Notes: generated from the sequence alone by a model not told the origin. Counted from the first letter of the stretch, positions 24,088 to 33,638 are shown. The stretch: 64,000 nt of DNA from Microbacterium luteolum (GCF_039533965.1 NZ_BAAAUN010000001.1:3260950-3324949); one strand, 5' to 3'. Numbers and translations are program-made.

Positions 24088-25314
24088 ATGAGCACGCTCC
24101 GACTCCTCGCCGCCGACGGGACGGTGACGGATGCCGCGCTGAACGCGGGCGGATCCTTCACCCGTCCGGCATCCGCTCTGCAGAGCCGCGTGGCCTATGC
24201 GGCCGCGCACGTCGTGCCGAAGACGCACGCCGACAACACCCCGGGTCAGCCCGCCGACATCGACTGGGACTCGACGCTCGCCTTCCGGCGGAACGTGTAC
24301 TCCTGGGGCCTCGGCGTCGCCGACGCCATGGACACCGCCCAGCGGAACATGGGACTGGATGCTGCGGCCACCCGCGAGCTCATCGCTCGCAGCGCCGAGG
24401 TCGCGCGCGAGGAGGGCGGCTCGGTCGTGGTCGGCGTCAACACCGACCACCTGACCGAGTCGCACGTCTCGATCGACCAGGTGATCGACGCCTACAAGGA
24501 GCAGTTGCACTTCACCGAGGAGCAGGGTGCCGGCCCCGTGCTGATGGCCTCGCGGCATCTCGCGCGGGTCGCGACGGGCGCCGACGACTACCGCCGCGTC
24601 TACCGGGAGGTGCTCGAGTCGGCCACCGTGCCGGTCGTGCTGCACTGGCTCGGCACGGCCTTCGACCCGGAGCTCGCCGGCTACTTCGGCGCACCGGACT
24701 GGCAGACGGCATCCGAGGTCCTGCTCGAGGTGATCGGCGAGAACCCGGGCAAGGTCGCCGGCGTCAAGATGAGCCTGCTGAACGCGGAGTCCGAGATCTC
24801 GGTCCGCGAGCAGCTGCCGGAGGGCGTGCGCATGTTCACGGGCGACGACTTCAACTACGTGAGCCTGATCGGGGGAGACACCACCCGGTCGTTGAGCGAC
24901 ACTTTGACTCGCTGGCGCTCGCTCAGTGCGGGTCTTCGCGAGACGAAACGCGGACACTCCGACGCGCTGCTCGGGGCGTTCGCCGCCATCACGCCGGTGG
25001 CATCCGCGGCGATCCAGGCGCTCGACGCGGGGGATCCCGACCGGTACCTCGAGATCCTCGGCCCGACCGAGGAGCTCAGCCGCCAGGTCTTCGCCGCACC
25101 GACGTTCTATTACAAGACGGGCGTCGCTTTCCTGTCCTGGCTCAACGGCCACCAGTCCGCGTTCCAGATGGTCGGCGGCCTGCACTCGGCGCGGAGCCTT
25201 CCGCACCTCAGCCGCATCGTCGAGCTCGCGAACGCATCGCTCGCGCTCGAAGTGCCCGAGCTCGCCCGGGAGCGCTGGCACGGCATGCTGCGCCTGAACG
25301 GAGTGGACGTATGA
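24088..25314 (+). CDS. DUF993 / DapA-like aldolase family protein
   Basis: This 408-aa protein matches DUF993, a family distantly like dihydrodipicolinate synthase (class I aldolase TIM barrel). The segment KVAGVKMSLLNAE resembles the strand that carries the Schiff-base lysine in DapA-type enzymes, and VPVVLHWLGTAFDP resembles an earlier barrel strand. The reaction is not known. It sits between a sugar dehydrogenase and an isomerase gene and overlaps the latter by 4 bp, which fits a carbon-carbon cleaving or forming step in the same sugar pathway. Confidence 0.8.
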   Translation: MSTLRLLAADGTVTDAALNAGGSFTRPASALQSRVAYAAAHVVPKTHADNTPGQPADIDWDSTLAFRRNVYSWGLGVADAMDTAQRNMGLDAAATRELIARSAEVAREEGGSVVVGVNTDHLTESHVSIDQVIDAYKEQLHFTEEQGAGPVLMASRHLARVATGADDYRRVYREVLESATVPVVLHWLGTAFDPELAGYFGAPDWQTASEVLLEVIGENPGKVAGVKMSLLNAESEISVREQLPEGVRMFTGDDFNYVSLIGGDTTRSLSDTLTRWRSLSAGLRETKRGHSDALLGAFAAITPVASAAIQALDAGDPDRYLEILGPTEELSRQVFAAPTFYYKTGVAFLSWLNGHQSAFQMVGGLHSARSLPHLSRIVELANASLALEVPELARERWHGMLRLNGVDV

Positions 25315-26177
25315 CCAGCCCGGACCCCCGCCTCTCGATCAACCAGGCCACCATCAAGCACGCCGACCTCGCCACCGCCCTGCGGGTCACCGCGGATGCC
25401 GGGGTCCAGGCCATCGGACTCTGGCGAGAGCCGGTGAACGAGGTCGGCCTCGACGCCGCCGCCCGTATGCTGACGGACTCCGGCCTGCGCTTCACCACCC
25501 ACTGCCGCGGCGGGTTCTTCACCCTCCCGGCCGGTCCTGCGCGCGACGCCGCGCTCGACGACAACCGCCGGGCGATCGAGGAGACCGCGACGCTGGCCGC
25601 CGCCGGAGCCGACGGGTCGACCGCCGTGCTCGTGCTCGTTGCGGGCGGCCTGCCGGAGGGTTCGCGCGACCTGATCGGCGCGCGGGAACGGGTGCGCGAC
25701 GCGATCGGCGCGCTCGCTCCCGATGCCGAGGCCGCGGGGGTGACGCTGGCGATCGAGCCGCTGCATCCGATGTACGCGTCCGACCGGGCGGTCGTCTCGA
25801 CGCTCGGTCAGGCGCTCGACATCGCCGCCGACTTCGATGCGAAGGTCGTCGGGGCGGCCGTCGACACCTTCCACATCTGGTGGGATCCGCAGGTGCTCGA
25901 CCAGATCGCCCGGGCCGGACGTGAAGGACGCATCGCGACGTACCAGGTGTGCGACTGGAAGACCCCGCTCGCCGCGGACGTGCTCCTCTCGCGCCACTAC
26001 ACGGGGGAGGGTGTGATCGACTTCGGATCGCTGACGCGCGCCGTGATCGACACCGGCTACGACCGCGACATCGAGGTCGAGCTCTTCAACGCCGACATCT
26101 GGGCGGATGCGCCTTCGAACGTCGTGCGCCGAACGGCGGAGACCTTCGCCGCGGCGGTCTCGCCGCACCTGCGCTGA
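25311..26177 (+). CDS. sugar phosphate isomerase/epimerase-like TIM-barrel protein
   Basis: This 288-aa protein of the xylose-isomerase-like TIM barrel superfamily has the metal-site segments LAIEPLHPMY (Glu), AAVDTFHIWW (Asp, His) and DIEVELFN (Glu). Members interconvert keto-sugars or cyclitols using a divalent metal, and the expected acidic and histidine ligands are all present. It is co-translated with the DUF993 gene (ATGA overlap). The substrate is not predictable. Confidence 0.85.
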   Translation: MTSPDPRLSINQATIKHADLATALRVTADAGVQAIGLWREPVNEVGLDAAARMLTDSGLRFTTHCRGGFFTLPAGPARDAALDDNRRAIEETATLAAAGADGSTAVLVLVAGGLPEGSRDLIGARERVRDAIGALAPDAEAAGVTLAIEPLHPMYASDRAVVSTLGQALDIAADFDAKVVGAAVDTFHIWWDPQVLDQIARAGREGRIATYQVCDWKTPLAADVLLSRHYTGEGVIDFGSLTRAVIDTGYDRDIEVELFNADIWADAPSNVVRRTAETFAAAVSPHLR

Positions 26178-26189
26178 GAGGATGAACGC

Positions 26190-26954
26190 ATGACCGCGAT
26201 CCGTCCAGGACTCTGCTCGGTGACGTTCCGCGCCCTGGCGCCCGAGCGGATCATCGAGTTGGCCGCGGACGCCGGGCTCGAGGCGATCGAGTGGGGCGGC
26301 GACGTGCACGTGCCTCCGGGCGACACCGTGCGGGCCGCGCAGGTGGCGAAGGCGACGACGGATGCCGGATTGGCGGTCGCCTCGTACGGGTCGTACTTCC
26401 GAAGCGGCGTCGACGAGCAGCTCACGCCGGTTCTCGACAGCGCCGAGGCGCTCGGCGCCGATCGCATCCGGATCTGGGCGGGTTCCGTCGGCTCCGACGA
26501 AGCCACCGGGGCCGACTGGGCAGCGGTGGTCGAGCGGCTGCAGGCCGCGGCATCCGAGGCCGGCGCGAGAGGCATCGGCCTCGCTCTCGAGTTCCACTCC
26601 GGCACGCTCGCGGACACGGCGCCCACGACCCTGCGGTTGCTGGAGGACGTCGCCGACCCGGGCCTGAGCACGTACTGGCAGCCGACCGTCGCCGCATCGG
26701 TCGACACCGTGATCGGCGAGTACCGGGCGCTCGCCGCCCGGACGAGTGCCGCCCACGTGTTCTCGTGGTGGCCGGCGAAGGAACGGCTGCCCCTGCGTGC
26801 GCGCGATTCACTCTGGACCCGGTTCTTCGCCGAAGCGAAGGCTGTCGCGGACCCGCCCCGCGACGCGCTGCTGGAGTTCGTCCCGGGCGATGATCCGGAG
26901 CTGCTCGCCGGCGAGGCCGCCGCGCTGCGGGCCTATCTCGGACAGCCCGGGTGA
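26190..26954 (+). CDS. sugar phosphate isomerase/epimerase-like protein
   Basis: A second xylose-isomerase-like TIM barrel protein (254 aa) starts with SVTFRALAPERIIELAADAG. It has EWGGDVHVP, LALEFHSG and LLEFVPGDDPE as the likely metal-binding strands, with WQPTVAASVD at the position of the third strand ligand. It is shorter than its neighbour and diverged from it, so the two probably catalyse successive steps. It lies 12 nt after the previous gene. Confidence 0.82.
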   Translation: MTAIRPGLCSVTFRALAPERIIELAADAGLEAIEWGGDVHVPPGDTVRAAQVAKATTDAGLAVASYGSYFRSGVDEQLTPVLDSAEALGADRIRIWAGSVGSDEATGADWAAVVERLQAAASEAGARGIGLALEFHSGTLADTAPTTLRLLEDVADPGLSTYWQPTVAASVDTVIGEYRALAARTSAAHVFSWWPAKERLPLRARDSLWTRFFAEAKAVADPPRDALLEFVPGDDPELLAGEAAALRAYLGQPG

Positions 26955-26969
26955 CCCTGCTCATCCCAG

Positions 26970-26975
26970 TAGGCT
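26970..26975 (+). promoter_or_regulatory. -10 element before the LacI gene
   Basis: TAGGCT lies 7 nt before the ATG at 26983, which predicts a leaderless transcript of the regulator and glycerate kinase in addition to read-through from the operon promoter. Confidence 0.45.
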
Positions 26976-26982
26976 CTCGATC

Positions 26983-28053
26983 ATGAGCGCGTCTTCGCCG
27001 CCCCCGGGTCCTGCGTCCTCCTCGCGTGCGGGGCGGTCCGCACGCGGAGCAGCAGCGACGTTGCACGACGTCGCCCGAGCGGCCGGTGTGTCCCTCGCCA
27101 CGGCATCCCGCGTGCTGAACGGCTCGGAGCGCAAGGTCGCCGAGTCCTTCCGTGAGCGCGTGGAGGCGGCAGCGGCAGACCTCGGCTACACCGCCAATGT
27201 CTCCGCTCAAGCGACCGCGCGCGGCACCTCGCCGGTGATCGCGCTGCTCGTCGCCGACATCGCCGACCCCTACTTCGGTCTGATCGCGTCAGGCGTCGCG
27301 CGCGGCGCAGACGAGCACGGCCTGGTCGTCACGATCGCGATCACCGAGCGCGACGCCGAGAGGGAGGCCAGGATCGTCCGGGCGCTCCGCGGTCAAAGAC
27401 CTCAGGGACTCATCCTCGCGGCATCGCGGACCGAGGAGCCGATGGAGGCGGAGACCGCACGCGAGCTCGGCGAATACACCAGGCTCGGCGGACGCACGGT
27501 CACGTTCGGCCCGGACGGCCTCGGCGATCGCCGGGTGGAGATCGACAACCGCGCCGGAGCCGAGGCTCTCGGGCGCCGCATGGCAGAGCGCGGATACCGC
27601 ACGGCCATCGCGATCGGCGCGGCGGAGGGCGTGCGCACCTCGGACGAGCGTCTCGCCGGCTTCCGCGCGGGTTTCGAGGCCGCAGGCGGAACGATCGAGC
27701 GCGTGCTGCGCGGCGACTTCCGACGGGAGTCCGGGGCCGCCGCGATGACCGAGACCCTCGGCGAGGGCGTGGCGACGGGAACTCTCGTCTTCGCGATCAG
27801 CGACGTGGTCGCGATCGGCGCGATGTCGGCGATCCGTGACGCCGGCAGACAGGTCGGCGCCGACATCGCCGTCTGCGGCTTCGACGATGTACCGTCCAGC
27901 AGCGACGTCACCCCCGCCCTCACGACCGTGCGGGTGCCGCTGAGCGAGGTGGGGTACCAGGCCTTCCGCGCGACGGTCGACCCGGACTGGCAGCAGCCCC
28001 CGCTGCCGCTCGAGGTCATCGTGCGCGCGAGCACCCCGGAGGTGGCGGCATGA
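26983..28053 (+). CDS. LacI family transcriptional regulator
   Basis: This 356-aa repressor has the HTH ATLHDVARAAGVSLATASRV, a hinge region (YTANVSAQATARGTSP) and a periplasmic-binding-like effector domain containing IALLVADIADPYFGLIASG and CGFDDVPSSSDVTPALTTV. It is the fifth gene of block C and the best candidate to bind the GGAAAGCGCTTACC site before the first gene. Its stop overlaps the start of glycerate kinase by ATGA. Confidence 0.92.
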   Translation: MSASSPPPGPASSSRAGRSARGAAATLHDVARAAGVSLATASRVLNGSERKVAESFRERVEAAAADLGYTANVSAQATARGTSPVIALLVADIADPYFGLIASGVARGADEHGLVVTIAITERDAEREARIVRALRGQRPQGLILAASRTEEPMEAETARELGEYTRLGGRTVTFGPDGLGDRRVEIDNRAGAEALGRRMAERGYRTAIAIGAAEGVRTSDERLAGFRAGFEAAGGTIERVLRGDFRRESGAAAMTETLGEGVATGTLVFAISDVVAIGAMSAIRDAGRQVGADIAVCGFDDVPSSSDVTPALTTVRVPLSEVGYQAFRATVDPDWQQPPLPLEVIVRASTPEVAA

Positions 28054-29153
28054 CGCGGATCGTGCTGGCTCCGGACAGCTTCAAGGGCACGATCACCGCG
28101 GTCGACGCCGCCGTCGCCCTGCAGACGGGATGGACCGACGTCGACCCCGGTGCGGAGTTCGTGCACCGCCCGATGGCCGACGGCGGCGAGGGGACGGTCG
28201 CGGCTTTCGCGGCGGCGGTTCCCGGCTCGCGGCGCATGCCCGTGACCGTCGAAGGGCCCACCGGCGCGGACATCGACACGTCGTGGCTGCTGCTGCCGCC
28301 GACCGGCGACGCGGCAGGCGGAACCGCCGTGATCGATCTCGCCTCGACATCGGGCATCGAGCTCCTCGACCAGCTCCGCCCCTGGGACGCCGACACGACC
28401 GGCTTCGGCCAGGCGATCGGCGCAGCCCTCGACCACGGCGTCTCGCGGGTGGTCGTCGGCATCGGCTCCAGCGGGTCGACAGACGGCGGAGCCGGGATGC
28501 TGTCCGCTCTCGGAGCCCGATTCCTCGACGCCGCGGGCGCCCCCGTCGCGCGCGGGGCCCGCGGTCTCGCGGACATCGCCTCCGTCGACCTGTCCGGTCT
28601 GCGCACCGCGCCGGATGTGCGCGTGCTCACCGACGTCACGAATCCCCTGGTCGGGCCGCGCGGCGCCTCCGCCGTCTTCGGGCCGCAGAAGGGACTGAAC
28701 TCCGTCGCCGACATCACGCTCGCCGACCGCGGGCTCGGCAATCTCGCCGCACTGCTCGGCCTCGACCCGGATCAGCCGGGAACAGGTGCCGCGGGCGGCA
28801 CGGGAGGGGCGCTCGTCGTCTGGGGAGGCGTGCTCGCCCCCGGAGCCGCCGAGGTGGCGGAACTCATCGGGCTCGCCGACGCGATCGCCGACGCCGACGT
28901 GGTCATCACGGGCGAGGGGTCGTACGACGGTCAGTCCGGCGACGGAAAGGTCCCGTCGTTCATCGCGTCCCTCGCCGTCGACGCCGGCGTCCGGGCGATG
29001 CTCGCCGCGGGACGCATCACCGCCGACGCCGACACGAGCCTGTTCACGGCATCCGCTTCGCTCACCGACCTGGCGGGATCCTCGGATGCCGCCCTCGCCG
29101 AGCCCGCACGCTGGCTGCGGGCGGCCGGCGCGGAGCTCGCCCGCAGGAGCTAG
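28050..29153 (+). CDS. glxK: glycerate kinase
   Basis: This 367-aa type II glycerate kinase (GarK/GlxK family) phosphorylates D-glycerate with ATP. Signature segments are [11 protein letters not shown] at the N-terminus, [29 protein letters not shown] and [17 protein letters not shown]. Its place at the end of the sugar operon suggests that the pathway yields glycerate or that hydroxypyruvate/tartronate semialdehyde is an intermediate. Its TAG stop shares the palindrome CTAG with the stop of the convergent pgm gene. Confidence 0.93.
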   Translation: MTRIVLAPDSFKGTITAVDAAVALQTGWTDVDPGAEFVHRPMADGGEGTVAAFAAAVPGSRRMPVTVEGPTGADIDTSWLLLPPTGDAAGGTAVIDLASTSGIELLDQLRPWDADTTGFGQAIGAALDHGVSRVVVGIGSSGSTDGGAGMLSALGARFLDAAGAPVARGARGLADIASVDLSGLRTAPDVRVLTDVTNPLVGPRGASAVFGPQKGLNSVADITLADRGLGNLAALLGLDPDQPGTGAAGGTGGALVVWGGVLAPGAAEVAELIGLADAIADADVVITGEGSYDGQSGDGKVPSFIASLAVDAGVRAMLAAGRITADADTSLFTASASLTDLAGSSDAALAEPARWLRAAGAELARRS

Positions 29154-30799
29154 CCGCCGAGCGCCGCCGACACCACGGCGCGGGCCTCGGCCTGCACCTC
29201 GGCGAGGTGCTCCGGGCCGCGCAGGCTCTCGGCGTACAGCTTGTAGACGTCTTCCGTGCCCGACGGGCGCGCGGCGAACCAGGCGTGCTCGGTCTGCACC
29301 TTCAGACCGCCGATCGCGGCCCCGTTGCCGGGCGCGTGCGACAGCTTCGCCGTGATGTCCTCGCCGGCGAGCGACGTCGCCGCGACGGCATCCGGGGAGA
29401 GCTTGCCGAGCGTCGCCTTCTGCTCGGGGGTCGCGGGGGCGTCGACGCGCTGGTAGGCCGAGGAGCCGAAGGCCTGCTCGAGCTCGGCGTAGCGCTCCGA
29501 GGGGGTCTTGCCCGTCACGGCGATGATCTCGGCGGCGAGCAGGCAGAGCAGGATGCCGTCCTTGTCGGTCGACCAGACGGAGCCGTCCCTGCGGAGGAAC
29601 GATGCTCCCGCGGACTCCTCGCCGCCGAAGGCGACGGAGCCGTCGAGCAGGCCCGGCACGAACCACTTGAACCCGACGGGCACCTCCAGCAGGCGCCGGC
29701 CCAGCGACTCGGCGACGCGATCGATGATCATCGAGGACACGAGGGTCTTGCCGATCGCCGCATCCCGCGGCCACTCGCTCCGGTGGGAGTACAGGTAGTC
29801 GATCGCGACAGCGAGGTAGTGGTTCGGGTTCATCAGACCGGCATCCGGGGTGACGATGCCGTGCCGGTCGGCGTCGGCGTCGTTGCCGGTGAGCACGTCG
29901 TAGTCGCCCTTCTTGGCGACCAGCGAGGCCATGGCCGACGGCGAGGACGGATCCATCCGGATCTTCTCGTCCCAGTCGAGCGTCATGAAGCGCCAGGTCG
30001 GGTCGACCTCCGGGTTCACGACCGTGAGGTCGAGGTCGTGGACCTCGGCGATCAGTGCCCAGTACTCGACGGATGCTCCGCCGAGAGGATCCGCGCCGAT
30101 GCGCACGCCCGCGCGGCGGATGGCGTCGACGTCGATGATCGACGGGAGGTCGCGCACGTACGCGTCGCGGAAGTCGTAGCCGGTGATCGCGTCCCAGTCG
30201 ACGTCGGCGAAGCGCTCGCGCTTCACTCCGTCGAGTCCGCTCGCGATCAGCTCGTTGGCGCGATCGGCGATCCAGCCCGTCGCGTCGGTGTCGGCGGGTC
30301 CGCCGTGCGGTGGGTTGTACTTGAAGCCGCCGTCGCGCGGCGGGTTGTGCGAAGGGGTCACCACGATGCCGTCGGCGCGGCCCGCGTTGCCCTCGCCGGA
30401 GACGAGGGTGCGGTTGTACGTGAGGATCGCGTGGCTGAGCGCCGGCGTCGGAACCCAGGCGTCGCGGGAATCGACGCGCACGTCGACGCCGTTGGCGAGG
30501 AGCACCTCGATGGCGCTGCGCTCCGCGGGCAGCGACAGGGCGTGGGTGTCGCGGCCGAGGAAGAGCGGGCCGGTGATGCCCTGCGACGCGCGGTAGTCGA
30601 CGATCGCCTGCGTGGTGGCGAGGATGTGCGTCTCGTTGAAGCTGTTCGACAGCGAGGAGCCGCGGTGGCCGCTCGTGCCGAAGACGACGCGCTCCGCGGC
30701 GACCTCCGGATTCGGCACACGGTCGTAGTAGGCGGCGATCAGCTCGTCGACGTCGATCAGGTCAGTGTCCTCCGCGGGGAGGCCGGCACGGCTCGTCAT
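29150..30799 (-). CDS. pgm: phosphoglucomutase (alpha-D-glucose phosphate-specific)
   Basis: This 549-aa enzyme interconverts glucose 1-phosphate and glucose 6-phosphate, linking glycolysis with glycogen and cell-wall sugar nucleotides. The phosphoserine loop is [13 protein letters not shown], the metal-binding region is [12 protein letters not shown] and the sugar-binding loop is [17 protein letters not shown] near the N-terminus is typical. I use ATG 30799 rather than the GTG two codons earlier. It is a monocistronic housekeeping gene converging on glycerate kinase with overlapping stop codons. Confidence 0.95.
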   Translation of the reverse strand: MTSRAGLPAEDTDLIDVDELIAAYYDRVPNPEVAAERVVFGTSGHRGSSLSNSFNETHILATTQAIVDYRASQGITGPLFLGRDTHALSLPAERSAIEVLLANGVDVRVDSRDAWVPTPALSHAILTYNRTLVSGEGNAGRADGIVVTPSHNPPRDGGFKYNPPHGGPADTDATGWIADRANELIASGLDGVKRERFADVDWDAITGYDFRDAYVRDLPSIIDVDAIRRAGVRIGADPLGGASVEYWALIAEVHDLDLTVVNPEVDPTWRFMTLDWDEKIRMDPSSPSAMASLVAKKGDYDVLTGNDADADRHGIVTPDAGLMNPNHYLAVAIDYLYSHRSEWPRDAAIGKTLVSSMIIDRVAESLGRRLLEVPVGFKWFVPGLLDGSVAFGGEESAGASFLRRDGSVWSTDKDGILLCLLAAEIIAVTGKTPSERYAELEQAFGSSAYQRVDAPATPEQKATLGKLSPDAVAATSLAGEDITAKLSHAPGNGAAIGGLKVQTEHAWFAARPSGTEDVYKLYAESLRGPEHLAEVQAEARAVVSAALGG

Positions 30800-30872
30800 C
30801 CCCACAGTCTGCCCCCTGATCGGCCGGAGTGCATCCCCGACGACATGCCTGGTCGCGATCCGACCGTCACGT

Positions 30873-30878
30873 TACTGT
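30873..30878 (+). promoter_or_regulatory. -10 element, leaderless promoter of the AraC gene
   Basis: TACTGT lies 6 nt before the GTG at 30885. No Shine-Dalgarno sequence is present, which fits a leaderless mRNA. Confidence 0.55.
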
Positions 30879-30884
30879 GGCTGC

Positions 30885-31757
30885 GTGATCTACGAGGAGC
30901 GGGCGGTTCCCGCGGGACTGGAGCGAGCTGTCTCTCGCCTCTGGTTCCTCGAAGCGCCGCGGGAGCGCCGCTTCGAGAAGATCCTGCCGCTCCCGTTCGT
31001 CCACTTCATCGTCAACCTCTCCGATCCGTACGCGCTGTACGACCGCGACGGTCACGCGACGGTGGTCTCCGCCGCCTTCCTCTCCGGCATCCAGACGGAG
31101 TATCTCGTGATCGAATCCCCGCAGCTCATCCGGCATGTGGGGGTGGAACTGCGACCCGAGGGGCTGAGCGTCCTGACGCGCGTGCCGGGTGCGGAGGTCG
31201 CGCGGCGCGTGCAGGATGCGACGGCGGTGGTGCCGGGCAGCGAGCGTCTGGTCGCGGAGCTCCACGGCGATCCCTCGGCGGATGCCGCGCTGACCGCCCT
31301 CAGCGACTTCCTCGTGGAGCGGGCGGTCGGCTGGCGGCCCGACGACGTCGTGCAGCACGCTCTCGAATCGCTGCACGAGGAGCCGGAGCGCCTCATCGGC
31401 GATCTCGCGCGTGCCGCCGGCGTCTCGCACCGCACGCTGATCTCCCGATTCCGTGGCGTCACCGGTCTGACACCCAAGGAGTATGCGCAGGTCGACAGGT
31501 TCCATCGATTCCTCGGCGCGGCGATCGCGAGCGCCGCGGTCGACGGCACGGCCTCCGGGTCCGTAGGCGCTCCCGACTGGACGGCGCTCGCCGGGGCATC
31601 CGGGTACTACGACCAGCCCCATGTCATCCGCGCCTTCCGCCGGTTCTGCGGGTGGACGCCGACCGAGTATCACCGGCGCATCGCCGAGTTCGGACCGGAC
31701 GCCGCCTACTTCGTGCCGCTCGACGAGATCCCGGTGTCTCCTCAGGCGCGATCGTAG
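30885..31757 (+). CDS. AraC family transcriptional regulator
   Basis: This 290-aa protein has an N-terminal DUF6597-like/cupin-type sensor region (LPLPFVHFIVNLSDPY, FLSGIQTEYL, GVELRPEG) and a C-terminal AraC double HTH: DLARAAGVSHRTLISRFRG then YYDQPHVIRAFRRFCGWTP with PTEYHRR. The GTG start at 30885 is favoured by the TACTGT -10 six nt upstream. Its last 16 bp overlap the end of the convergent gene at 31742. The target is unknown; it diverges from pgm by about 85 bp. Confidence 0.88.
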   Translation: MIYEERAVPAGLERAVSRLWFLEAPRERRFEKILPLPFVHFIVNLSDPYALYDRDGHATVVSAAFLSGIQTEYLVIESPQLIRHVGVELRPEGLSVLTRVPGAEVARRVQDATAVVPGSERLVAELHGDPSADAALTALSDFLVERAVGWRPDDVVQHALESLHEEPERLIGDLARAAGVSHRTLISRFRGVTGLTPKEYAQVDRFHRFLGAAIASAAVDGTASGSVGAPDWTALAGASGYYDQPHVIRAFRRFCGWTPTEYHRRIAEFGPDAAYFVPLDEIPVSPQARS

Positions 31758-32287
31758 GCGTCGTGCAGCCAGCCGACGAGCTCGGCATCCACCTCGTCGA
31801 CCGACGTCACGTCGACCCGGTGCGTGCACATGCCGGTCGCTCCCCGCAGGCGTGCGGTCGGAGCGACCCCACGGAGGTTGATGCCGACACTGATGCGCGT
31901 GGCGCTGGGCGCCTCGATCAGCGCGAACTGCTTGCCGCGGCGCAGCGAGACCCCGGTCTTCTTCGGCGACACCTCGACGTCGTCGCCGAATGCGGATGCC
32001 GCGGCGACGAGGCGCTCGTACACCGGCCGCAGTCCGGCTTTCCGGCCCTCGTACTGCGCATCGACGAGACCGTCGGCCGTCACGGTCTCTCCCTGCGACC
32101 GATGCAGCTTCACGATGAGGTTGGCGAAGCCGTGCGTCACCCCGTGCTCCGTCTTCAAGAAAGCGACGGCCGCCGCGTGACGGTCGAGTGCCGCGGCGTC
32201 GAGTTCCGCGAACCACGCGGGCAGCTCTCGCCCGGTCCGCGCGGGGAGGTTGTCGATCATCGTCTGCGTCGCAGCATCCACGTCCAT
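31742..32287 (-). CDS. DUF4287/DUF5655 domain protein
   Basis: This 181-aa cytoplasmic protein has an N-terminal DUF4287 helical domain (MIDNLPARTGRELPAWF, LKTEHGVTHGFANLIV) and a C-terminal DUF5655 domain (FGDDVEVSPKKTGVSLRRGKQ, then RISVGINLRG). DUF5655 is a small beta-rich domain seen in proteins of unknown role. A TAGTCT -10 lies 6 nt before the ATG, so the message is probably leaderless. It converges on the AraC gene with a 16-bp tail-to-tail overlap and diverges from pheA. Confidence 0.85.
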   Translation of the reverse strand: MDVDAATQTMIDNLPARTGRELPAWFAELDAAALDRHAAAVAFLKTEHGVTHGFANLIVKLHRSQGETVTADGLVDAQYEGRKAGLRPVYERLVAAASAFGDDVEVSPKKTGVSLRRGKQFALIEAPSATRISVGINLRGVAPTARLRGATGMCTHRVDVTSVDEVDAELVGWLHDAYDRA

Positions 32288-32293
32288 GCCGGA

Positions 32294-32299
32294 AGACTA
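32294..32299 (-). promoter_or_regulatory. -10 element, leaderless promoter
   Basis: TAGTCT on the minus strand is followed by 6 nt and the ATG at 32287, with no ribosome-binding site between. Confidence 0.5.
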
Positions 32300-32330
32300 T
32301 CCGTCGGGATCGACGCGCGATTGTACGGAA

Positions 32331-32357
32331 TTGAACGCCGGTCGACGGGGATAAGGT
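32331..32357 (+). promoter_or_regulatory. pheA promoter candidate
   Basis: TTGAAC (32331-32336) and TAAGGT (32352-32357) are spaced by 15 bp and end 7 nt before the GTG at 32365. AAGGTGAG may also serve as a ribosome site, so leaderless versus leadered initiation is undecided. Confidence 0.4.
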
Positions 32358-32364
32358 GAGACGC

Positions 32365-33306
32365 GTGACTGAACGCCGCACCTACAGCTACCTCGGCCCT
32401 GCCGGAACCTTCACGGAGGCGGCGCTCGACCAGGTCGCCGAGGCGCGAGGGCAGGACTGGCGCCCCGTGCACAACGTGGGCGAGGCTCTCGACGACGTGC
32501 TCGAGGGGCGCAGCGATGCGGCGATGATCGCGATCGAGAACTCGATCGAGGGCGGCGTCTCCACCACGCAGGACGCGCTGGCGACGCTGCCGGGTCTGCG
32601 CATCATCGGCGAGTACCTCGTCCGGGTGAACTTCGTGCTGGTCGCTCCGCGCGGCACCACGCTCGACCAGGTCGAGGTCATCGCGGCGCATCCGGTCGCG
32701 TACGCCCAGTGCCACGGCTGGCTCGGCGCGAACGTGCCCTCGCACTCGCATGTGCCGGCCGCGAGCAATGTCGCCTCCGCCATCGGCGTGCTCGACGGCA
32801 CGCTTCCGGCGCAGGCCGCCATCGCGGCGCCCGGCATCGTCAAGCACTACGACGTCGACGTCCTCGCCGAGGGCATCGGCGACAACGCGCAGGCCGTCAC
32901 CCGGTTCGTGCTCGTCACGCGCACGACGACGCCGCCCGCCCCGACCGGCGCCGACAAGACCTCGCTCATCGTCGAGCTGCCGCACGATCACCCCGGATCG
33001 CTGCTGGAGATGCTCGAGCAGTTCTCGACGCGCGGGATCAACCTGTCGCTGATCGAGTCCCGGCCGATCGGCGACGAGCTCGGCCGGTACCGGTTCGTCA
33101 TCGACGCCGACGGGCACATCGAGCACGAGCGGATGGCGGACGCCCTGCTCGGCATCCGCCGCTTCAGCCCGCGCGTGGTCTTCCTCGGTTCGTATCCGCG
33201 CGCCGATCGCCAGATCGTGCAGTATCCCGATCGCTATGCCGACGACATCTTCGTCGAGGCGCGGGACTGGCTGCGCGGCATCCTCTCCGGCGAACCCGAG
33301 GCGTAG
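32365..33306 (+). CDS. pheA: prephenate dehydratase
   Basis: This 313-aa enzyme converts prephenate to phenylpyruvate in phenylalanine biosynthesis. It begins with the family-typical YSYLGPAGTFTEAAL. The prephenate dehydratase domain contains IAIENSIEGGVSTT and the catalytic region NAQAVTRFVLV (TRF). A C-terminal ACT domain (TSLIVELPHDHPGSLLEML, NLSLIESRP) gives phenylalanine feedback control. I use the GTG at 32365; a GTG three codons earlier is possible. It is a stand-alone gene, not fused to chorismate mutase. Confidence 0.96.
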   Translation: MTERRTYSYLGPAGTFTEAALDQVAEARGQDWRPVHNVGEALDDVLEGRSDAAMIAIENSIEGGVSTTQDALATLPGLRIIGEYLVRVNFVLVAPRGTTLDQVEVIAAHPVAYAQCHGWLGANVPSHSHVPAASNVASAIGVLDGTLPAQAAIAAPGIVKHYDVDVLAEGIGDNAQAVTRFVLVTRTTTPPAPTGADKTSLIVELPHDHPGSLLEMLEQFSTRGINLSLIESRPIGDELGRYRFVIDADGHIEHERMADALLGIRRFSPRVVFLGSYPRADRQIVQYPDRYADDIFVEARDWLRGILSGEPEA

Positions 33307-33328
33307 AGCCGGGCCGCGGGCCGACCGG

Positions 33329-33538
33329 TCAGTGCTCCTGGAAGCGCGGCCAGTCGCTGCCCGGCGCCATGTGCGAGTGCAGCGCGCCCTTGGCGGATGC
33401 GAGGCTCGGGTAGGTGCCTGTCGTGGCATCCGATCCCGTCATCGTGACGACGTAGCCGTCCTCGTCGTGGCGGATGCTGCCGACCACTCCATTCGATCCG
33501 TAGGCGACCCAGAGGGCGAGGGTCTTCGTGGTGCTCAT
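33329..33538 (-). CDS. small hypothetical protein
   Basis: I do not recognise this 69-aa protein. It begins MSTTKTLALWVAYGSNG, appears beta-rich and soluble with no membrane segment, and ends in WPRFQEH. AAGGAG lies 8 nt before the ATG, and the reading frame keeps the local codon bias, so it is a credible gene. It converges on pheA with 22 bp between the stops and precedes nothing obvious on its own strand. Confidence 0.65.
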   Translation of the reverse strand: MSTTKTLALWVAYGSNGVVGSIRHDEDGYVVTMTGSDATTGTYPSLASAKGALHSHMAPGSDWPRFQEH

Positions 33539-33638
33539 CGTCGGAACTCCTTCCACTGCCGTGACACGGCCGGTGACCGTGCTCGTGACGCTACGCCTCG
33601 TGCACCCGGAAAGCCAGGCCTTGACAGGGCGCTCGGGA

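Noticed and set aside
22920..26954. C-glycoside deglycosidase or cyclitol (iol) pathway as the identity of block C
   Set aside because: The dehydrogenase and isomerases would fit, but no FAD sugar oxidase, small deglycosidase subunit, IolC or IolD is present.
28130..32359. A 1409-residue open frame on the plus strand
   Set aside because: It is Arg/Asp-rich, has no domain, and runs across glycerate kinase and antisense to pgm. Long shadow frames are expected in DNA of this GC content.
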